This document shows positions 1-8,854 of a stretch of DNA of 64,000 bases, piece by piece. The stretch covers positions 620,001 through 684,000 of the forward strand of contig OY782680.1 of NCBI GenBank assembly GCA_963678085.1, in the 5' to 3' direction. Within the stretch, counting starts at the first letter, position 1, and the number at the start of each line of letters is the position of its first letter. The position numbers and the translations under genes are program-made. Under the pieces are notes generated by a model. It saw only the letters and a program-made list of their open reading frames with translations. It did not search any database and was not told the DNA's origin. This stretch comes from Aliishimia sp963678085. GTDB lineage: Bacteria > Pseudomonadota > Alphaproteobacteria > Rhodobacterales > Rhodobacteraceae.

Positions 1-51
1 ATATCGCCCCGGCTAGTAGAGCCCGTCCGAACAGGCGCAGCGGGGGAGCCG

Positions 52-1830
52 ATGGAAAAGAGCGAAGAGCGTGAAAAATCAAAAGAGCTGCGTGTCTTGG
101 CCGCGCTCTGGCCCTTCATGCGCCCTTATTCAAACTGGATGATTGCGGCGATAAGCGCGCTGGTCCTAACCGCAATCTTATCGCTGACCCTGCCGCTCGC
201 CGTGCGCCGGGTTGTCGATAATTTCAATGTCGAAGAAACCGCGATCCTGAACGCCTATTTCATGGCCGCTTTGGGCATTGCCGCGCTGCTCGCTGTTGGA
301 ACGGGCTTGCGCTTTTGGTTGGTGACGCGCCTGGGAGAGCGGGTGGTGGCCGATATCCGCAAAGCCGTCTTTGATCGCGTGATTGGCCTGAGCCCCAGCT
401 TTTACGAAAACATCATGACCGGCGAGGTGCTGAGCCGGATCACAACGGACACCACATTGATCCAATCGGTGATTGGCTCATCGGCCTCAATCGCGATGCG
501 CAACGTGCTGCTCTTTCTTGGTGGCATCGTTTTCATGCTGTTTACCTCTGCCAAGCTTACCGGGCTGGTTCTGCTGATCGTGCCTGCTGTGGTGGTGCCG
601 ATCTTGGTGCTTGGGCGTCGCTTGCGCAAGCTCAGCCGCGAAAACCAAGATTGGATCGCAGCCTCGTCTGGGAATGCGTCTGAGGCGCTGCTGAGCGTGC
701 AAACCGTGCAGGCTTTTACCCATGAGAGCGCAAGCCGAAAGCAATTTGCGGATGTGACCGAGCTTAGCTTTGATGTGGCGAAAAGGCGGATTGCTACGCG
801 CGCCCTGATGACAGTGATTGTGATCTTCCTTGTCTTCACCGGCGTTGTGGGCGTGCTCTGGATTGGGGCCAGGGACGTGCGCGAAGGGGTGTTAACCGCC
901 GGTGTCCTGGTGCAATTCGTGATTTACGCGATCATGGTGGCGGGTGCGGTTGCTGCGCTTTCGGAGATCTGGGGCGAGCTACAGCGTGCGGCCGGAGCCA
1001 CTGAGCGTTTGATCGAGCTGTTGAATGCGCGGGATGATGTACAAGATCCTGATGAACCACATACTCTGACCCGCCCGGTTAACGGCGAAATCGCCTTGGA
1101 GGATGTCACCTTTCGCTATCCTTCACGCCCCAAAGATCCTGCGCTTGATGGCATTACGTTGCAGATTAAGCCTGGAGAAACCGTTGCTTTTGTTGGCCCC
1201 TCTGGCGCGGGCAAGACCACGATTTTCCAGATTTTGCAGCGGTTTTATGACCCGCAAAGCGGGCGTGTTTTGATCGACGGGCATGATATTGCTGAGCTGA
1301 CGCGCGAGGATTTCCGCGCCGAGATCGCTTTGGTGCCGCAAGATCCGGTGATCTTCGCCAGCTCTGCCCGCGACAATATCCGTTTTGGCCGCCTCTCTGC
1401 GAGCGATGCCGAGGTCGAAGCCGCCGCAAAAGCCGCCGCTGCGCATGACTTTATTACCGCTCTGCCAGATGGCTATGACAGCCAATTGGGTGAGCGCGGC
1501 GTGATGCTTTCGGGTGGGCAGAAACAACGGATTGCCATTGCCCGCGCGATCCTGCGCGATGCGCCCATTTTGCTGCTGGATGAGGCCACCTCTGCCCTTG
1601 ACGCAGAAAGCGAGCGCGCTGTGCAAGAGGCCGTTGCGGATCTGTCGAAAAACCGAACCACGCTGATTGTAGCGCATCGCTTGGCAACGGTGAAACAAGC
1701 AGATCGGATCGTGGTGATGGAAGAGGGCAAGATCCTCACCACCGGCACCCATGACAGCCTTATGGCGCAAGAAGGGCTTTATGCGCGCCTCGCGCGGCTG
1801 CAATTTACCGATGGGGTTAACGCACTCTGA
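52..1830 (+). CDS. ABC transporter, fused permease and ATPase (MsbA/LmrA-type half exporter)
   Basis: This 592-residue protein is a half-transporter that should dimerise in the inner membrane and export a hydrophobic or lipid-like substrate. The N-terminal ~310 residues hold about six membrane segments of the type-1 exporter fold. The C-terminal ATPase has a Walker A motif GPSGAGKT near residue 382, the signature LSGGQKQR near 487, and Walker B ILLLDEAT near 508. The ATG follows a GGGGGAG ribosome-binding site. Nothing upstream is visible except 51 bases, so operon membership on that side is unknown. The downstream acyl-CoA synthetase is 125 bases away. The substrate cannot be deduced from the sequence. 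Confidence 0.93.
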   Translation: MEKSEEREKSKELRVLAALWPFMRPYSNWMIAAISALVLTAILSLTLPLAVRRVVDNFNVEETAILNAYFMAALGIAALLAVGTGLRFWLVTRLGERVVADIRKAVFDRVIGLSPSFYENIMTGEVLSRITTDTTLIQSVIGSSASIAMRNVLLFLGGIVFMLFTSAKLTGLVLLIVPAVVVPILVLGRRLRKLSRENQDWIAASSGNASEALLSVQTVQAFTHESASRKQFADVTELSFDVAKRRIATRALMTVIVIFLVFTGVVGVLWIGARDVREGVLTAGVLVQFVIYAIMVAGAVAALSEIWGELQRAAGATERLIELLNARDDVQDPDEPHTLTRPVNGEIALEDVTFRYPSRPKDPALDGITLQIKPGETVAFVGPSGAGKTTIFQILQRFYDPQSGRVLIDGHDIAELTREDFRAEIALVPQDPVIFASSARDNIRFGRLSASDAEVEAAAKAAAAHDFITALPDGYDSQLGERGVMLSGGQKQRIAIARAILRDAPILLLDEATSALDAESERAVQEAVADLSKNRTTLIVAHRLATVKQADRIVVMEEGKILTTGTHDSLMAQEGLYARLARLQFTDGVNAL

Positions 1831-1955
1831 CCCTGGGTCAACATTTTGGTAACGCTGCGTATCTATCGTCCTAGCGCTTGCGCAAGACGCGCAAAGCCGC
1901 CATCAATGGGGTGCGACAAATGACGTGGCCCATCCGCGCATAGGGAGGAAAGAAC

Positions 1956-3830
1956 ATGGCTTTTGCAACTCTGGCCGATCTAAAGGCAATCGAAGCAGAA
2001 ATGCCTTGGGCAGAGCGAGACGTGCCCAAAACGCTGTATGCCTTGCTCAGCCGCACTTCACAGAACTTTCCCAATCATAACGCGGTCAGCTACCAGATTT
2101 TTTCCGGCCCCAAGGACAAAGCCGAAACGCTCACCTGGGCAGAGCTGCGGGCCAAAACGGCGCAGACGGCGAATTTCTTCCGTAGCCTCGGGATAGGGCC
2201 CACCGATGTGGTCGCCTATGTGATGCCCAATGCCAATGAGACTTTGCTAGCGCTCTTGGGGGGCTCAGTGGCAGGCATTGTCAATCCGATCAACCCGCTC
2301 TTGGATGCAGAGCAAATCGGGGCCATTTTGCGCGAAACAAATGCCAAGGTTGTTGTGACCCTGCGCCCCTTTCCAAAGACCGATGTGGCGCAGAAAACGG
2401 CTGAGGCGGTCAAGCTCGCGCCCAATGTGAAACATGTGGTGGAAGTGGACCTTTTGCGCTATGTGACGGGGCTCAAAAAGCTGATTATCCCGCTGATCCG
2501 CCCCAAGCAAACCGTGCAAAACCAGGCGCGCTATCACGATTTCAACGCTGAGATTGCAAAGCATAACACGCAGCTTGATTTTGAAGATCCGCAAGAGGAT
2601 CGCGTTGCCTGCTATTTCCACACCGGCGGCACCACGGGCATGCCCAAAGTGGCCCAGCACAGCTATTCGGGCCTGATCTATAATGGCTGGCTGGGGCATC
2701 GGCTGCTTTACACCGAAACCGATGTGATCATGTGCCCGCTGCCGCTGTTCCATGTCTTTGCCTGTCATCCGATCATGATGGGCGCGCTCACCTCGGGGGC
2801 GCATGTGGTTTTCCCCACCCCGCAAGGCTATCGCGGCGATGGGGTTTTTGACAATTTCTGGAAACTGATTGAGCGCTGGAATGTTAGCTTTATCATCACC
2901 GTGCCCACCGCGATTTCAGCCAAAATGCAGCGCCCGGTTGATGCGGATATTTCATCGGTGAAAACCGCCTTTTCTGGCTCTGCACCTCTACCTGTCGAGC
3001 TGTTCCGCCGTTTTGAAAAGGCCACAGATGTGACAATTGTTGAGGGTTACGGGCTGACTGAGGCGACCTGTTTGGTGTCCTGTAATCCGGTGACAGGGGA
3101 AAAGAAAATCGGCTCCACCGGCTTTCCCTTCCCCTATACCAAGATCAAGATCATGGACCCAAACGGGTTTGAGGTTGAGCCTGACAATATTGGCGAAATC
3201 TGTATCTCAAACCCCGGTGTGGCGGTTGGTGCGACCTATACCGAGACGGACAAGAACAAGGGGCTCTATTTCGGCGATTATTTGCGCACCGGGGATTTGG
3301 GGCGCGTGGATAGCGACGGGTATCTGTGGATCACGGGCCGCGCCAAGGATCTGATCATTCGTGGTGGTCACAATATCGACCCGGCGGAAATCGAAGAGGC
3401 GCTTTTGGCCCATGAGGCCGTGGCCTTTGCAGGTGCTATTGGTCAGCCGGACGCGCATGCGGGCGAAGTTCCTTGCGCTTTTGTGGAGCTGGTCGAGGGG
3501 GCTTCGGTCACCACCGACGAGCTGATGCAGCATTGCCACGAGCATGTGCATGAACGCGCCGCCTGGCCCAAACATATGGAGATCATGGGTGAGCTGCCCA
3601 AAACGGCCGTGGGCAAGATCTTTAAGCCGGACCTGCGCAAATCTGCGATCACCCGCATTTATAATCAAGCCTTAGAGGCGGCAGGCAACCCAGCGCGCGT
3701 GATCTCTGTTCTGGATGATAAAAAGCGCGGGCTTGTGGCGCAGCTGGATATGAATGGCGCAGATGAAGCCTCGGTGCAGGCGGTGCTTGGCAGCTTCACC
3801 CGCCCTTGGGAAGCATCCGCAAATGGCTGA
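1956..3830 (+). CDS. Acyl-CoA synthetase (AMP-forming, long-chain fatty acid-CoA ligase family)
   Basis: A 624-residue ANL-superfamily adenylating enzyme, which activates a carboxylate with ATP and then transfers it to CoA. The phosphate-binding loop TGGTTGMPK lies near residues 222-231. The GYGLTEA motif is near 364, and the C-terminal GKIFK with the catalytic lysine is near 553. A GGGAGG Shine-Dalgarno lies just before the ATG. The last 8 bases overlap the start of an alpha/beta hydrolase, so the two are probably translated together, which fits acyl ester or acyl-CoA handling. The real acyl substrate is unknown. The family is abundant in roseobacters. Confidence 0.92.
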   Translation: MAFATLADLKAIEAEMPWAERDVPKTLYALLSRTSQNFPNHNAVSYQIFSGPKDKAETLTWAELRAKTAQTANFFRSLGIGPTDVVAYVMPNANETLLALLGGSVAGIVNPINPLLDAEQIGAILRETNAKVVVTLRPFPKTDVAQKTAEAVKLAPNVKHVVEVDLLRYVTGLKKLIIPLIRPKQTVQNQARYHDFNAEIAKHNTQLDFEDPQEDRVACYFHTGGTTGMPKVAQHSYSGLIYNGWLGHRLLYTETDVIMCPLPLFHVFACHPIMMGALTSGAHVVFPTPQGYRGDGVFDNFWKLIERWNVSFIITVPTAISAKMQRPVDADISSVKTAFSGSAPLPVELFRRFEKATDVTIVEGYGLTEATCLVSCNPVTGEKKIGSTGFPFPYTKIKIMDPNGFEVEPDNIGEICISNPGVAVGATYTETDKNKGLYFGDYLRTGDLGRVDSDGYLWITGRAKDLIIRGGHNIDPAEIEEALLAHEAVAFAGAIGQPDAHAGEVPCAFVELVEGASVTTDELMQHCHEHVHERAAWPKHMEIMGELPKTAVGKIFKPDLRKSAITRIYNQALEAAGNPARVISVLDDKKRGLVAQLDMNGADEASVQAVLGSFTRPWEASANG

Positions 3831-4752
3831 TTACACAGAGCTGCTTGATGAAGAAATCCAAGCCTATATCGCCCGCTGCGATGCGCTTTACCCCCCCGAT
3901 GCGATTGACTTAGACATAGCAGGGCAGCGGCGGGTCTATGATGCGATGTGTGCGGATTTTGATCGGGGTCGGCCTGCAGGGGTCGTGGTCACGGATGAGC
4001 CCCATGCGGGCCTGCCCTGTCGGCGCTATGAGACAAGCCCTAGCGCGGCAACGGTGATCTATTATCACGGCGGCGGCTTTGTTGTGGGCGGGCTCGATAG
4101 CCATGACAGCATCTGCGCCGAGATTTGCGCCGAGACAGGTCTGCGCGTGGTTGCGGTGGATTATCCGCTAGCGCCCGAGAATAGCTATCCCGAAGATTTC
4201 AATGCGGCTTGGCAGGCTTACCTTGCAATCAGTGCGGCCTATCCTGGTTCCATTGTGCTGGCTGGCGATAGTGCAGGGGGCAATCTCTGCGCCGCGATCT
4301 CCCATAAGGCGCGAGGGGGAGATGCGGCAAAACCTATCGGTCAAGTCTTGATCTATCCGGGGCTTGGCGGGGCGCTCGATTGGCCCTCTTACGTGGATCA
4401 TGCTGAGGCCCCGGCCCTCACCCGCGCGGATATTGAATTCTACATGACCATCCGTTCCGGCGGCGCGGCCATAACCGGTGATCCGCAGTATGCTCCGCTG
4501 CATGATACCGATTTCAGCGCGCTGCCCCCGACCGTGACGGTGATTGCAGAGTGCGACCCCATCGCCTCGGACGGGGTGGTCTATACAGAGCGTCTACGGG
4601 CGGCAGGCGGCCAAGCACATCTGATCACCGAAAAGGGGCTCATCCACGGCTACCTGCGCGCCCGCGAAATGAGCCGCAAAGCCGCCGATAGTTTTGCGCG
4701 GATCAATGCAGCGATTTCGGCCCTCTCGAAAGGGGCGTGGCCCTATCCGTGA
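3823..4752 (+). CDS. Alpha/beta hydrolase (hormone-sensitive lipase family)
   Basis: A 309-residue esterase-type hydrolase. The oxyanion-hole motif HGGGF is near residue 83. The nucleophile elbow GDSAGG is near 148-153, and the expected acid (ECDP) and histidine (LIHGY) follow near the C-terminus. An in-frame ATG 69 bases upstream lies deep inside the acyl-CoA synthetase gene. I prefer the ATG at 3823 because it gives the usual family length and a short 8-base overlap. The substrate is probably a short or medium acyl ester. Coupling to the ligase suggests that released acids are activated by its partner, which is inference. Confidence 0.9.
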   Translation: MADYTELLDEEIQAYIARCDALYPPDAIDLDIAGQRRVYDAMCADFDRGRPAGVVVTDEPHAGLPCRRYETSPSAATVIYYHGGGFVVGGLDSHDSICAEICAETGLRVVAVDYPLAPENSYPEDFNAAWQAYLAISAAYPGSIVLAGDSAGGNLCAAISHKARGGDAAKPIGQVLIYPGLGGALDWPSYVDHAEAPALTRADIEFYMTIRSGGAAITGDPQYAPLHDTDFSALPPTVTVIAECDPIASDGVVYTERLRAAGGQAHLITEKGLIHGYLRAREMSRKAADSFARINAAISALSKGAWPYP

Positions 4753-5322
4753 TCACGGCAGGTGGTTGATCGTCAAGATTTCTGGTTTGCTCATATCAAT
4801 CTGCGTGACCGCAAGGTTGTCGATCTTATGTACGAGAACCTCTTTGGCGGTGCAATTCAAGGCGCGTTGCACTTGGGTCAGAATGGCTCCGAAATGCGCG
4901 ACAATGATGATATCTGCATGGCCTTGGATGGCTAGGTGATCGGCGGCGTGGCTGATGCGGGCGGCGGCCTCGTTCCAGCTTTCACCGCCCGGCGGGGCGA
5001 TATCTCCGGGCGCTTCCCAATAGGCGCGGCTGGTTATCGGGTCACGTTTCGCGATCTCAGAAAAGCCCATGCCGTCCCACGCGCCAAAGTGAAATTCTCG
5101 CAGCCCCGCCATATGCGGCAGGCGCGCGCGCGTGATTGAGAGCGCATCCGCCGTGCGCACGCAGCGCATCAAGTCCGAGGAAATCACCACTGCCTCTTGC
5201 GGCAGGAAAGCGTTGAGGCGAGCAATCTGTTCTGTGCCCGATAGATCCGCAGGCAAATCACGCCAGCCCACAAAGCTCTTGGCATGGGTCGGTGCGTGGC
5301 GCACCCAGTGCAGGATGGTCAT
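4753..5322 (-). CDS. Histidine phosphatase family protein
   Basis: A 189-residue phosphoglycerate-mutase-like phosphatase. The catalytic phospho-histidine is in VRHAPT near residue 8, with RHA in place of the usual RHG. The second histidine is in IIVAHFG near residue 144. The family removes phosphate from small molecules or proteins, and CobC/alpha-ribazole phosphatase is one possibility, though no cobalamin genes are nearby. Its start codon overlaps the stop of a tiny upstream ORF by four bases (ATGA). It converges on the hydrolase gene with no spacer. Confidence 0.85.
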   Translation of the reverse strand: MTILHWVRHAPTHAKSFVGWRDLPADLSGTEQIARLNAFLPQEAVVISSDLMRCVRTADALSITRARLPHMAGLREFHFGAWDGMGFSEIAKRDPITSRAYWEAPGDIAPPGGESWNEAAARISHAADHLAIQGHADIIIVAHFGAILTQVQRALNCTAKEVLVHKIDNLAVTQIDMSKPEILTINHLP

Positions 5323-5456
5323 GGCTGGGCCTCCTCAATCATTGCGCGCCGATTTACATGCAATTCTATCTTCTTTTCAAACTCCACATCAAAACTATGC
5401 GCAGTGACCGCGTTTTTTACGCCCGAAGCCTTTGACACCACATATTTTTCCGCCAT
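5319..5456 (-). CDS. Small hypothetical protein, 45 aa, coupled to the histidine phosphatase
   Basis: I do not recognise this protein. It is short, with a charged middle and no membrane segment. The ATG at 5456 gives 45 residues; another ATG at 5510 would give 63. The argument for a real gene is its ATGA overlap with the downstream phosphatase start, the same coupling used by many genes in this window. It could act only as a leader peptide that feeds ribosomes to the phosphatase. The upstream region is shared with the rpoH2 promoter on the other strand. Confidence 0.45.
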   Translation of the reverse strand: MAEKYVVSKASGVKNAVTAHSFDVEFEKKIELHVNRRAMIEEAQP

Positions 5457-5517
5457 GGTCGGCTTCCCTAAGACTACGCCTGCCAGATTTGACAAGAGTT
5501 TGTTAACCATGGTTCAG

Positions 5518-5547
5518 TGATCCAAGAGCAATATCAATCCGTAACTA
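5518..5547 (+). promoter_or_regulatory. Putative RpoE (ECF sigma-E) promoter of rpoH2
   Basis: TGATCC at 5518-5523 is followed by exactly 18 bases and then TAACTA at 5542-5547. In Rhodobacter the RpoE/ChrR singlet-oxygen regulon uses TGATCC-N18-TAA-type promoters, and rpoHII is a known target. The site is about 65 bases upstream of the rpoH2 start on the correct strand. A 10-bp palindrome AACCATGGTT at 5505-5514 sits immediately upstream. Confidence 0.6.
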
Positions 5548-5610
5548 AATCAGATGCCCGAGGCAAGCTGCGCCTCTGGTGAGATGATTGATCTGATAGG
5601 GAAATCAGGA

Positions 5611-6489
5611 ATGGCTTTGGATACTGCACGCGATAGCTCATTGTCTAGGATCGCCATGAAGGCGGAGCTGCTGGACGCTGAGACGGAACTGAAACTTGCT
5701 TATGCCTGGCGCGATCAGCGCGACGAAAAGGCCCTGCATCGGCTCATTACCGCCTATATGCGGCTGGCGATCTCAATGGCGGCAAAATTCCGCCGGTATG
5801 GCGCGCCGATGAATGATCTCATTCAAGAGGCGGGGCTGGGGCTGATGAAGGCGGCTGATAAGTTTGACCCTGATCGCGGCGTGCGGTTTTCGACCTATGC
5901 TGTGTGGTGGATCAAGGCCTCGATCCAGGATTACGTGATGCGCAATTGGTCCATGGTGCGCACCGGTTCTACCTCGTCGCAAAAATCGCTGTTCTTCAAC
6001 ATGCGCCGGGTGCAGGCCCGTATCGAGCGCGAGGCAGAGGCGCGCGGCGAGATCCTAGAGCGCCATGTGCTGCATCAGATGATCGCTGAGGATGTGGGCG
6101 TGCCCTTGCATGATGTTGAGATGATGGATGGGCGATTATCGGGCGCGGATTTTTCGCTGAATGCCACACAATCGGTTGAGGATGAGGGGCGCGAATGGAT
6201 TGATACGCTTGAGGATGAGAGCGCGCAGGCTGCAGAATCGGTTGAACATGAGATGGACACCGACCAGTTGCGCCAATGGCTTTTGCTCGCGCTGAACGGG
6301 CTGAATGAACGTGAGCGCTTTATCGTGCGTGAGCGCAAGCTGCGTGATGATCCGCGCACCTTGGAGAGCCTCGGAAATGAGCTGAAACTCAGCAAAGAGC
6401 GGGTGCGCCAGCTTGAGGCCGCCGCGTTTCACAAGATGCGCAAGACGCTTGAAACCCAAAGCGAGGAGGTGCATCACTTTCTGCTATGA
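5611..6489 (+). CDS. rpoH2: RNA polymerase sigma-32 factor, RpoH2 (RpoHII) type
   Basis: A 292-residue group-3 sigma-70 family factor that directs polymerase to stress genes. In Rhodobacter this paralogue controls the singlet-oxygen and photo-oxidative response. Region 2 motifs (DLIQEAGLGLMKAADKFDP, then VWWIKASIQ) lie near residues 71-108, and the C-terminal region 4 helix-turn-helix reads LGNELKLSKERVRQLE. The MRNWSMVRTGST block resembles RpoH2 rather than RpoH1. I chose the ATG at 5611 because the region upstream does not look like the family N-terminus; an in-frame ATG at 5584 is the alternative. The next gene overlaps it by four bases. Confidence 0.9.
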   Translation: MALDTARDSSLSRIAMKAELLDAETELKLAYAWRDQRDEKALHRLITAYMRLAISMAAKFRRYGAPMNDLIQEAGLGLMKAADKFDPDRGVRFSTYAVWWIKASIQDYVMRNWSMVRTGSTSSQKSLFFNMRRVQARIEREAEARGEILERHVLHQMIAEDVGVPLHDVEMMDGRLSGADFSLNATQSVEDEGREWIDTLEDESAQAAESVEHEMDTDQLRQWLLLALNGLNERERFIVRERKLRDDPRTLESLGNELKLSKERVRQLEAAAFHKMRKTLETQSEEVHHFLL

Positions 6490-7202
6490 GATGGCTGTTT
6501 TTGATGACCCTGCTCGCGCCGCCCGCGTTTGCGCAAGATATTTTTATTCTGGGCGAGGTGCATGACAACCCGCACCACCACGCCAAGCAGCTTGAGGTGA
6601 TGCAAGAAATTCGCCCAAGGGCCGTTGTGTTTGAAATGCTGAGCCTTGCCGAGGCCGAGCGGGTGAACGAAGCTACGGCGCTGCCTGAGCTGTCCTGGTC
6701 CAATATCGGGGATTATGAGGAGCTGCTGGCCTATGATGCGCCAAAGCTTGGGGCGGCCTTGCCCAAAGGCGATGTGCGCGCGGCTTTTCAGCAAGGGGCC
6801 GCTGAGGTTTTTGGGGCAGATGCCGCACTTTATGGTTTGGACCAGCCCTTGCCCGCCGATCAATTTGAGGCGCGCAAGCAGGCGCAATTCGAAGCCCATT
6901 GCGAGGCTATGCCACTTGAGATGATGGGCGGGATGGTGCAGGCGCAGCGCCTGCGGGATGCCTCTTTTGCGCGCACAACGCTTGCGGCACTGGATCGCTA
7001 TGGTGCCCCGATCGTTGTGATCACAGGCAATGGCCATGCGCGCAAGGATTGGGGCATGCCGGTATACCTGCGCGCCGCCCGCCCAGAGGTGACGGTTTGG
7101 TCCCTTGGGCAATCGGAGGGCGGTGTGATTGCGGGCATGTTTGATCAGGTCCATGACGCCCCCAGTCCAGAGAGGGGTGATCCCTGCGCCGCGTTTCGTT
7201 GA
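6486..7202 (+). CDS. ChaN family (haem-binding uptake, Tiki-superfamily) protein
   Basis: A 238-residue exported protein. Residues 1-17 form a signal peptide ending in AFA. The mature part starts with the ChaN hallmark ILGEVHDNPHHH and ends with GNGHARKDWG, both typical of ChaN/EreA-like folds that bind haem or iron in Campylobacter. It lacks an obvious lipobox. The start overlaps the rpoH2 stop as ATGA, so it should be cotranscribed and share the putative sigma-E promoter. That suggests a role in iron or haem handling under oxidative stress, which is inference. Confidence 0.82.
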   Translation: MRWLFLMTLLAPPAFAQDIFILGEVHDNPHHHAKQLEVMQEIRPRAVVFEMLSLAEAERVNEATALPELSWSNIGDYEELLAYDAPKLGAALPKGDVRAAFQQGAAEVFGADAALYGLDQPLPADQFEARKQAQFEAHCEAMPLEMMGGMVQAQRLRDASFARTTLAALDRYGAPIVVITGNGHARKDWGMPVYLRAARPEVTVWSLGQSEGGVIAGMFDQVHDAPSPERGDPCAAFR

Positions 7203-7205
7203 ATG

Positions 7206-8156
7206 TTATAGCTCGATGCGGAAACAGGCCCCTGTTTGGCGGGGCTCGGCCTCTAACTGTCCGCCCGCCGCCTCAATCAGCGCCCGCGCAATGGGCAGGC
7301 CCATACCCGTGCCGCCCGCATCGCGTTTGGAGGTGAAGAAGGGATCAAAGATGCGGGGCAGATCGCCTGGGTCTATGCCTTGCCCATCATCCACGATCCA
7401 GAGCGTTGTGCCTTGCGAGGTTAAGGTTACCTGACTGGCCCCATGCTCGGCTGCGTTATGGATCAATTGGGTCAGCACCCGCTGCAAATCCCCTTGCGCC
7501 AGAGGAAGCTTGGTGTCCTGTTTCAAAATCACGTTTATGGGCGTGACATCGGGTAAGGCATTCGAGACAAGCGTTTCCCCTGGCTGAACCGCGAGCCGCG
7601 CCGCTGCATGGCTGCGCAGATCATCAAGCAGGATTTGCATGCGCGTGCTGGCCTCTTGCACGGTCTTGAGCAAGTCTGATTTGTCCTGCTCTGACAGACC
7701 GTCGGCCCCCAGCATCTCAGTTGCGCCGCGAATGGCGGTCAGCGGGGATTTCAGCTCATGGGTGACATGATCGGCATAGGCGGTCAGGCTTTGCGTGCGC
7801 GCCGCTTGGGTTTCAGCCATATCAATCACGGCTTGTCCAAGATGGCTTAGCTCGTGGGTGCCAAAGCGACTGGGGGGCACGGCCTGACCTGATTTCATAT
7901 CATGGGCATAGGCTTCAAGCCGCCAAACGGGCCGCAGCACCAAACGCCAAAGCAGCAGTCGCAAGACCAGCATAACAATCAAAGAGAGCATTCCTAGCAT
8001 GAAGGCGGTTTCAGACCAGCCCAGCACATTGCCTGCAAGCCGCAGCCAAGTGAGCCCGATAATCGGCGCTGCGAAAATGGCAAAGAGCGTGCCGTCAATG
8101 ACCAATGCCAGTTGGGGGCGCCACTTTCGTTGGATCTTCACGCGGGCTGAGTTCAT
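7206..8156 (-). CDS. Sensor histidine kinase
   Basis: A 316-residue membrane kinase. Two hydrophobic segments near residues 15-36 and 50-73 bracket a very short periplasmic stretch. A HAMP-like region follows, then the H-box THELKSPLTAIRG with the phospho-acceptor histidine near 133, and a HATPase domain with DDGQGIDPGDLPRIF and GTGMGLPIA. The ATG at 8156 makes an ATGA overlap with the response regulator stop; an ATG four codons earlier is the alternative. With such a small sensor loop it probably senses a membrane or partner-protein signal. The coupled DUF4173 membrane protein is a candidate partner. Confidence 0.9.
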   Translation of the reverse strand: MNSARVKIQRKWRPQLALVIDGTLFAIFAAPIIGLTWLRLAGNVLGWSETAFMLGMLSLIVMLVLRLLLWRLVLRPVWRLEAYAHDMKSGQAVPPSRFGTHELSHLGQAVIDMAETQAARTQSLTAYADHVTHELKSPLTAIRGATEMLGADGLSEQDKSDLLKTVQEASTRMQILLDDLRSHAAARLAVQPGETLVSNALPDVTPINVILKQDTKLPLAQGDLQRVLTQLIHNAAEHGASQVTLTSQGTTLWIVDDGQGIDPGDLPRIFDPFFTSKRDAGGTGMGLPIARALIEAAGGQLEAEPRQTGACFRIEL

Positions 8157-8854
8157 TCGTTCGGGCATTGGCCCTCACATGCGCCCATGCGCAGTCCGAC
8201 GCCGTGAACGGTTTCTATCGCATCAGGGCAACCGGCCGCGCTGAGTTTGGCGCGCAGATTGCGCAGATGGCTGTCAAGTGTGCGATCCGAGACCACCATC
8301 CCCACACCATAGACCCGATCCACGAGCGTGGGGCGCGCCACAACCGTATCGGGCCGCGCTATCAAAAGGCTGAGAATATCCATTTCGCGTGCGGTCAGGG
8401 TGATGGGCGCGCCTTTAACCTGGCAGAGATGGCGATCCACATCCACGGTTAGGATCCCTCGGTTGCTGGCCCCGTTTTGCACCGCTCCGGCACTGCGTTT
8501 GAGGATCGCTTTGATCCGCGCGATCAGCTCTCGCGGAGAGAAGGGCTTGGTCACGTAATCATCCCCGCCCAGCTCAAAGCCAAGGATCCGGTCGATCTCA
8601 TCATCGCGCGCGGTCAGGAACAGAACGGGCACTTGGCTCTCAGCGCGCAAACTGCGGCAGACCTCAAGCCCATCCATGCGCGGCAGCCCGATATCGAGCA
8701 CGATCAGATCAAATTGCCCGTTCTGCGCCTTGCGCAACCCTTCGGCGCCGTCCCCGGCCTCGGAAACCTCATAGCCAGCCTGGCTCAGCCCAATGCGCAG
8801 CACTTGCCGAATTTGGGCGTCGTCTTCCACGATGAGGATTTGGGGCGTGCTCAT
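8153..8854 (-). CDS. Response regulator, OmpR/PhoB family
   Basis: A 233-residue two-domain regulator. The receiver domain has the acidic pair DD at 11-12, the phospho-acceptor aspartate near 54 in LIVLDIGLPRMDG, and the lysine of TKPFSP near 103. The C-terminal winged helix contains LTAREMDILSLL and a VSDRTLDSHLRNLRAKL recognition region. It lies between the DUF4173 gene upstream and the kinase downstream, coupled to both by four-base overlaps, so the three form one operon. Confidence 0.93.
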   Translation of the reverse strand: MSTPQILIVEDDAQIRQVLRIGLSQAGYEVSEAGDGAEGLRKAQNGQFDLIVLDIGLPRMDGLEVCRSLRAESQVPVLFLTARDDEIDRILGFELGGDDYVTKPFSPRELIARIKAILKRSAGAVQNGASNRGILTVDVDRHLCQVKGAPITLTAREMDILSLLIARPDTVVARPTLVDRVYGVGMVVSDRTLDSHLRNLRAKLSAAGCPDAIETVHGVGLRMGACEGQCPNE

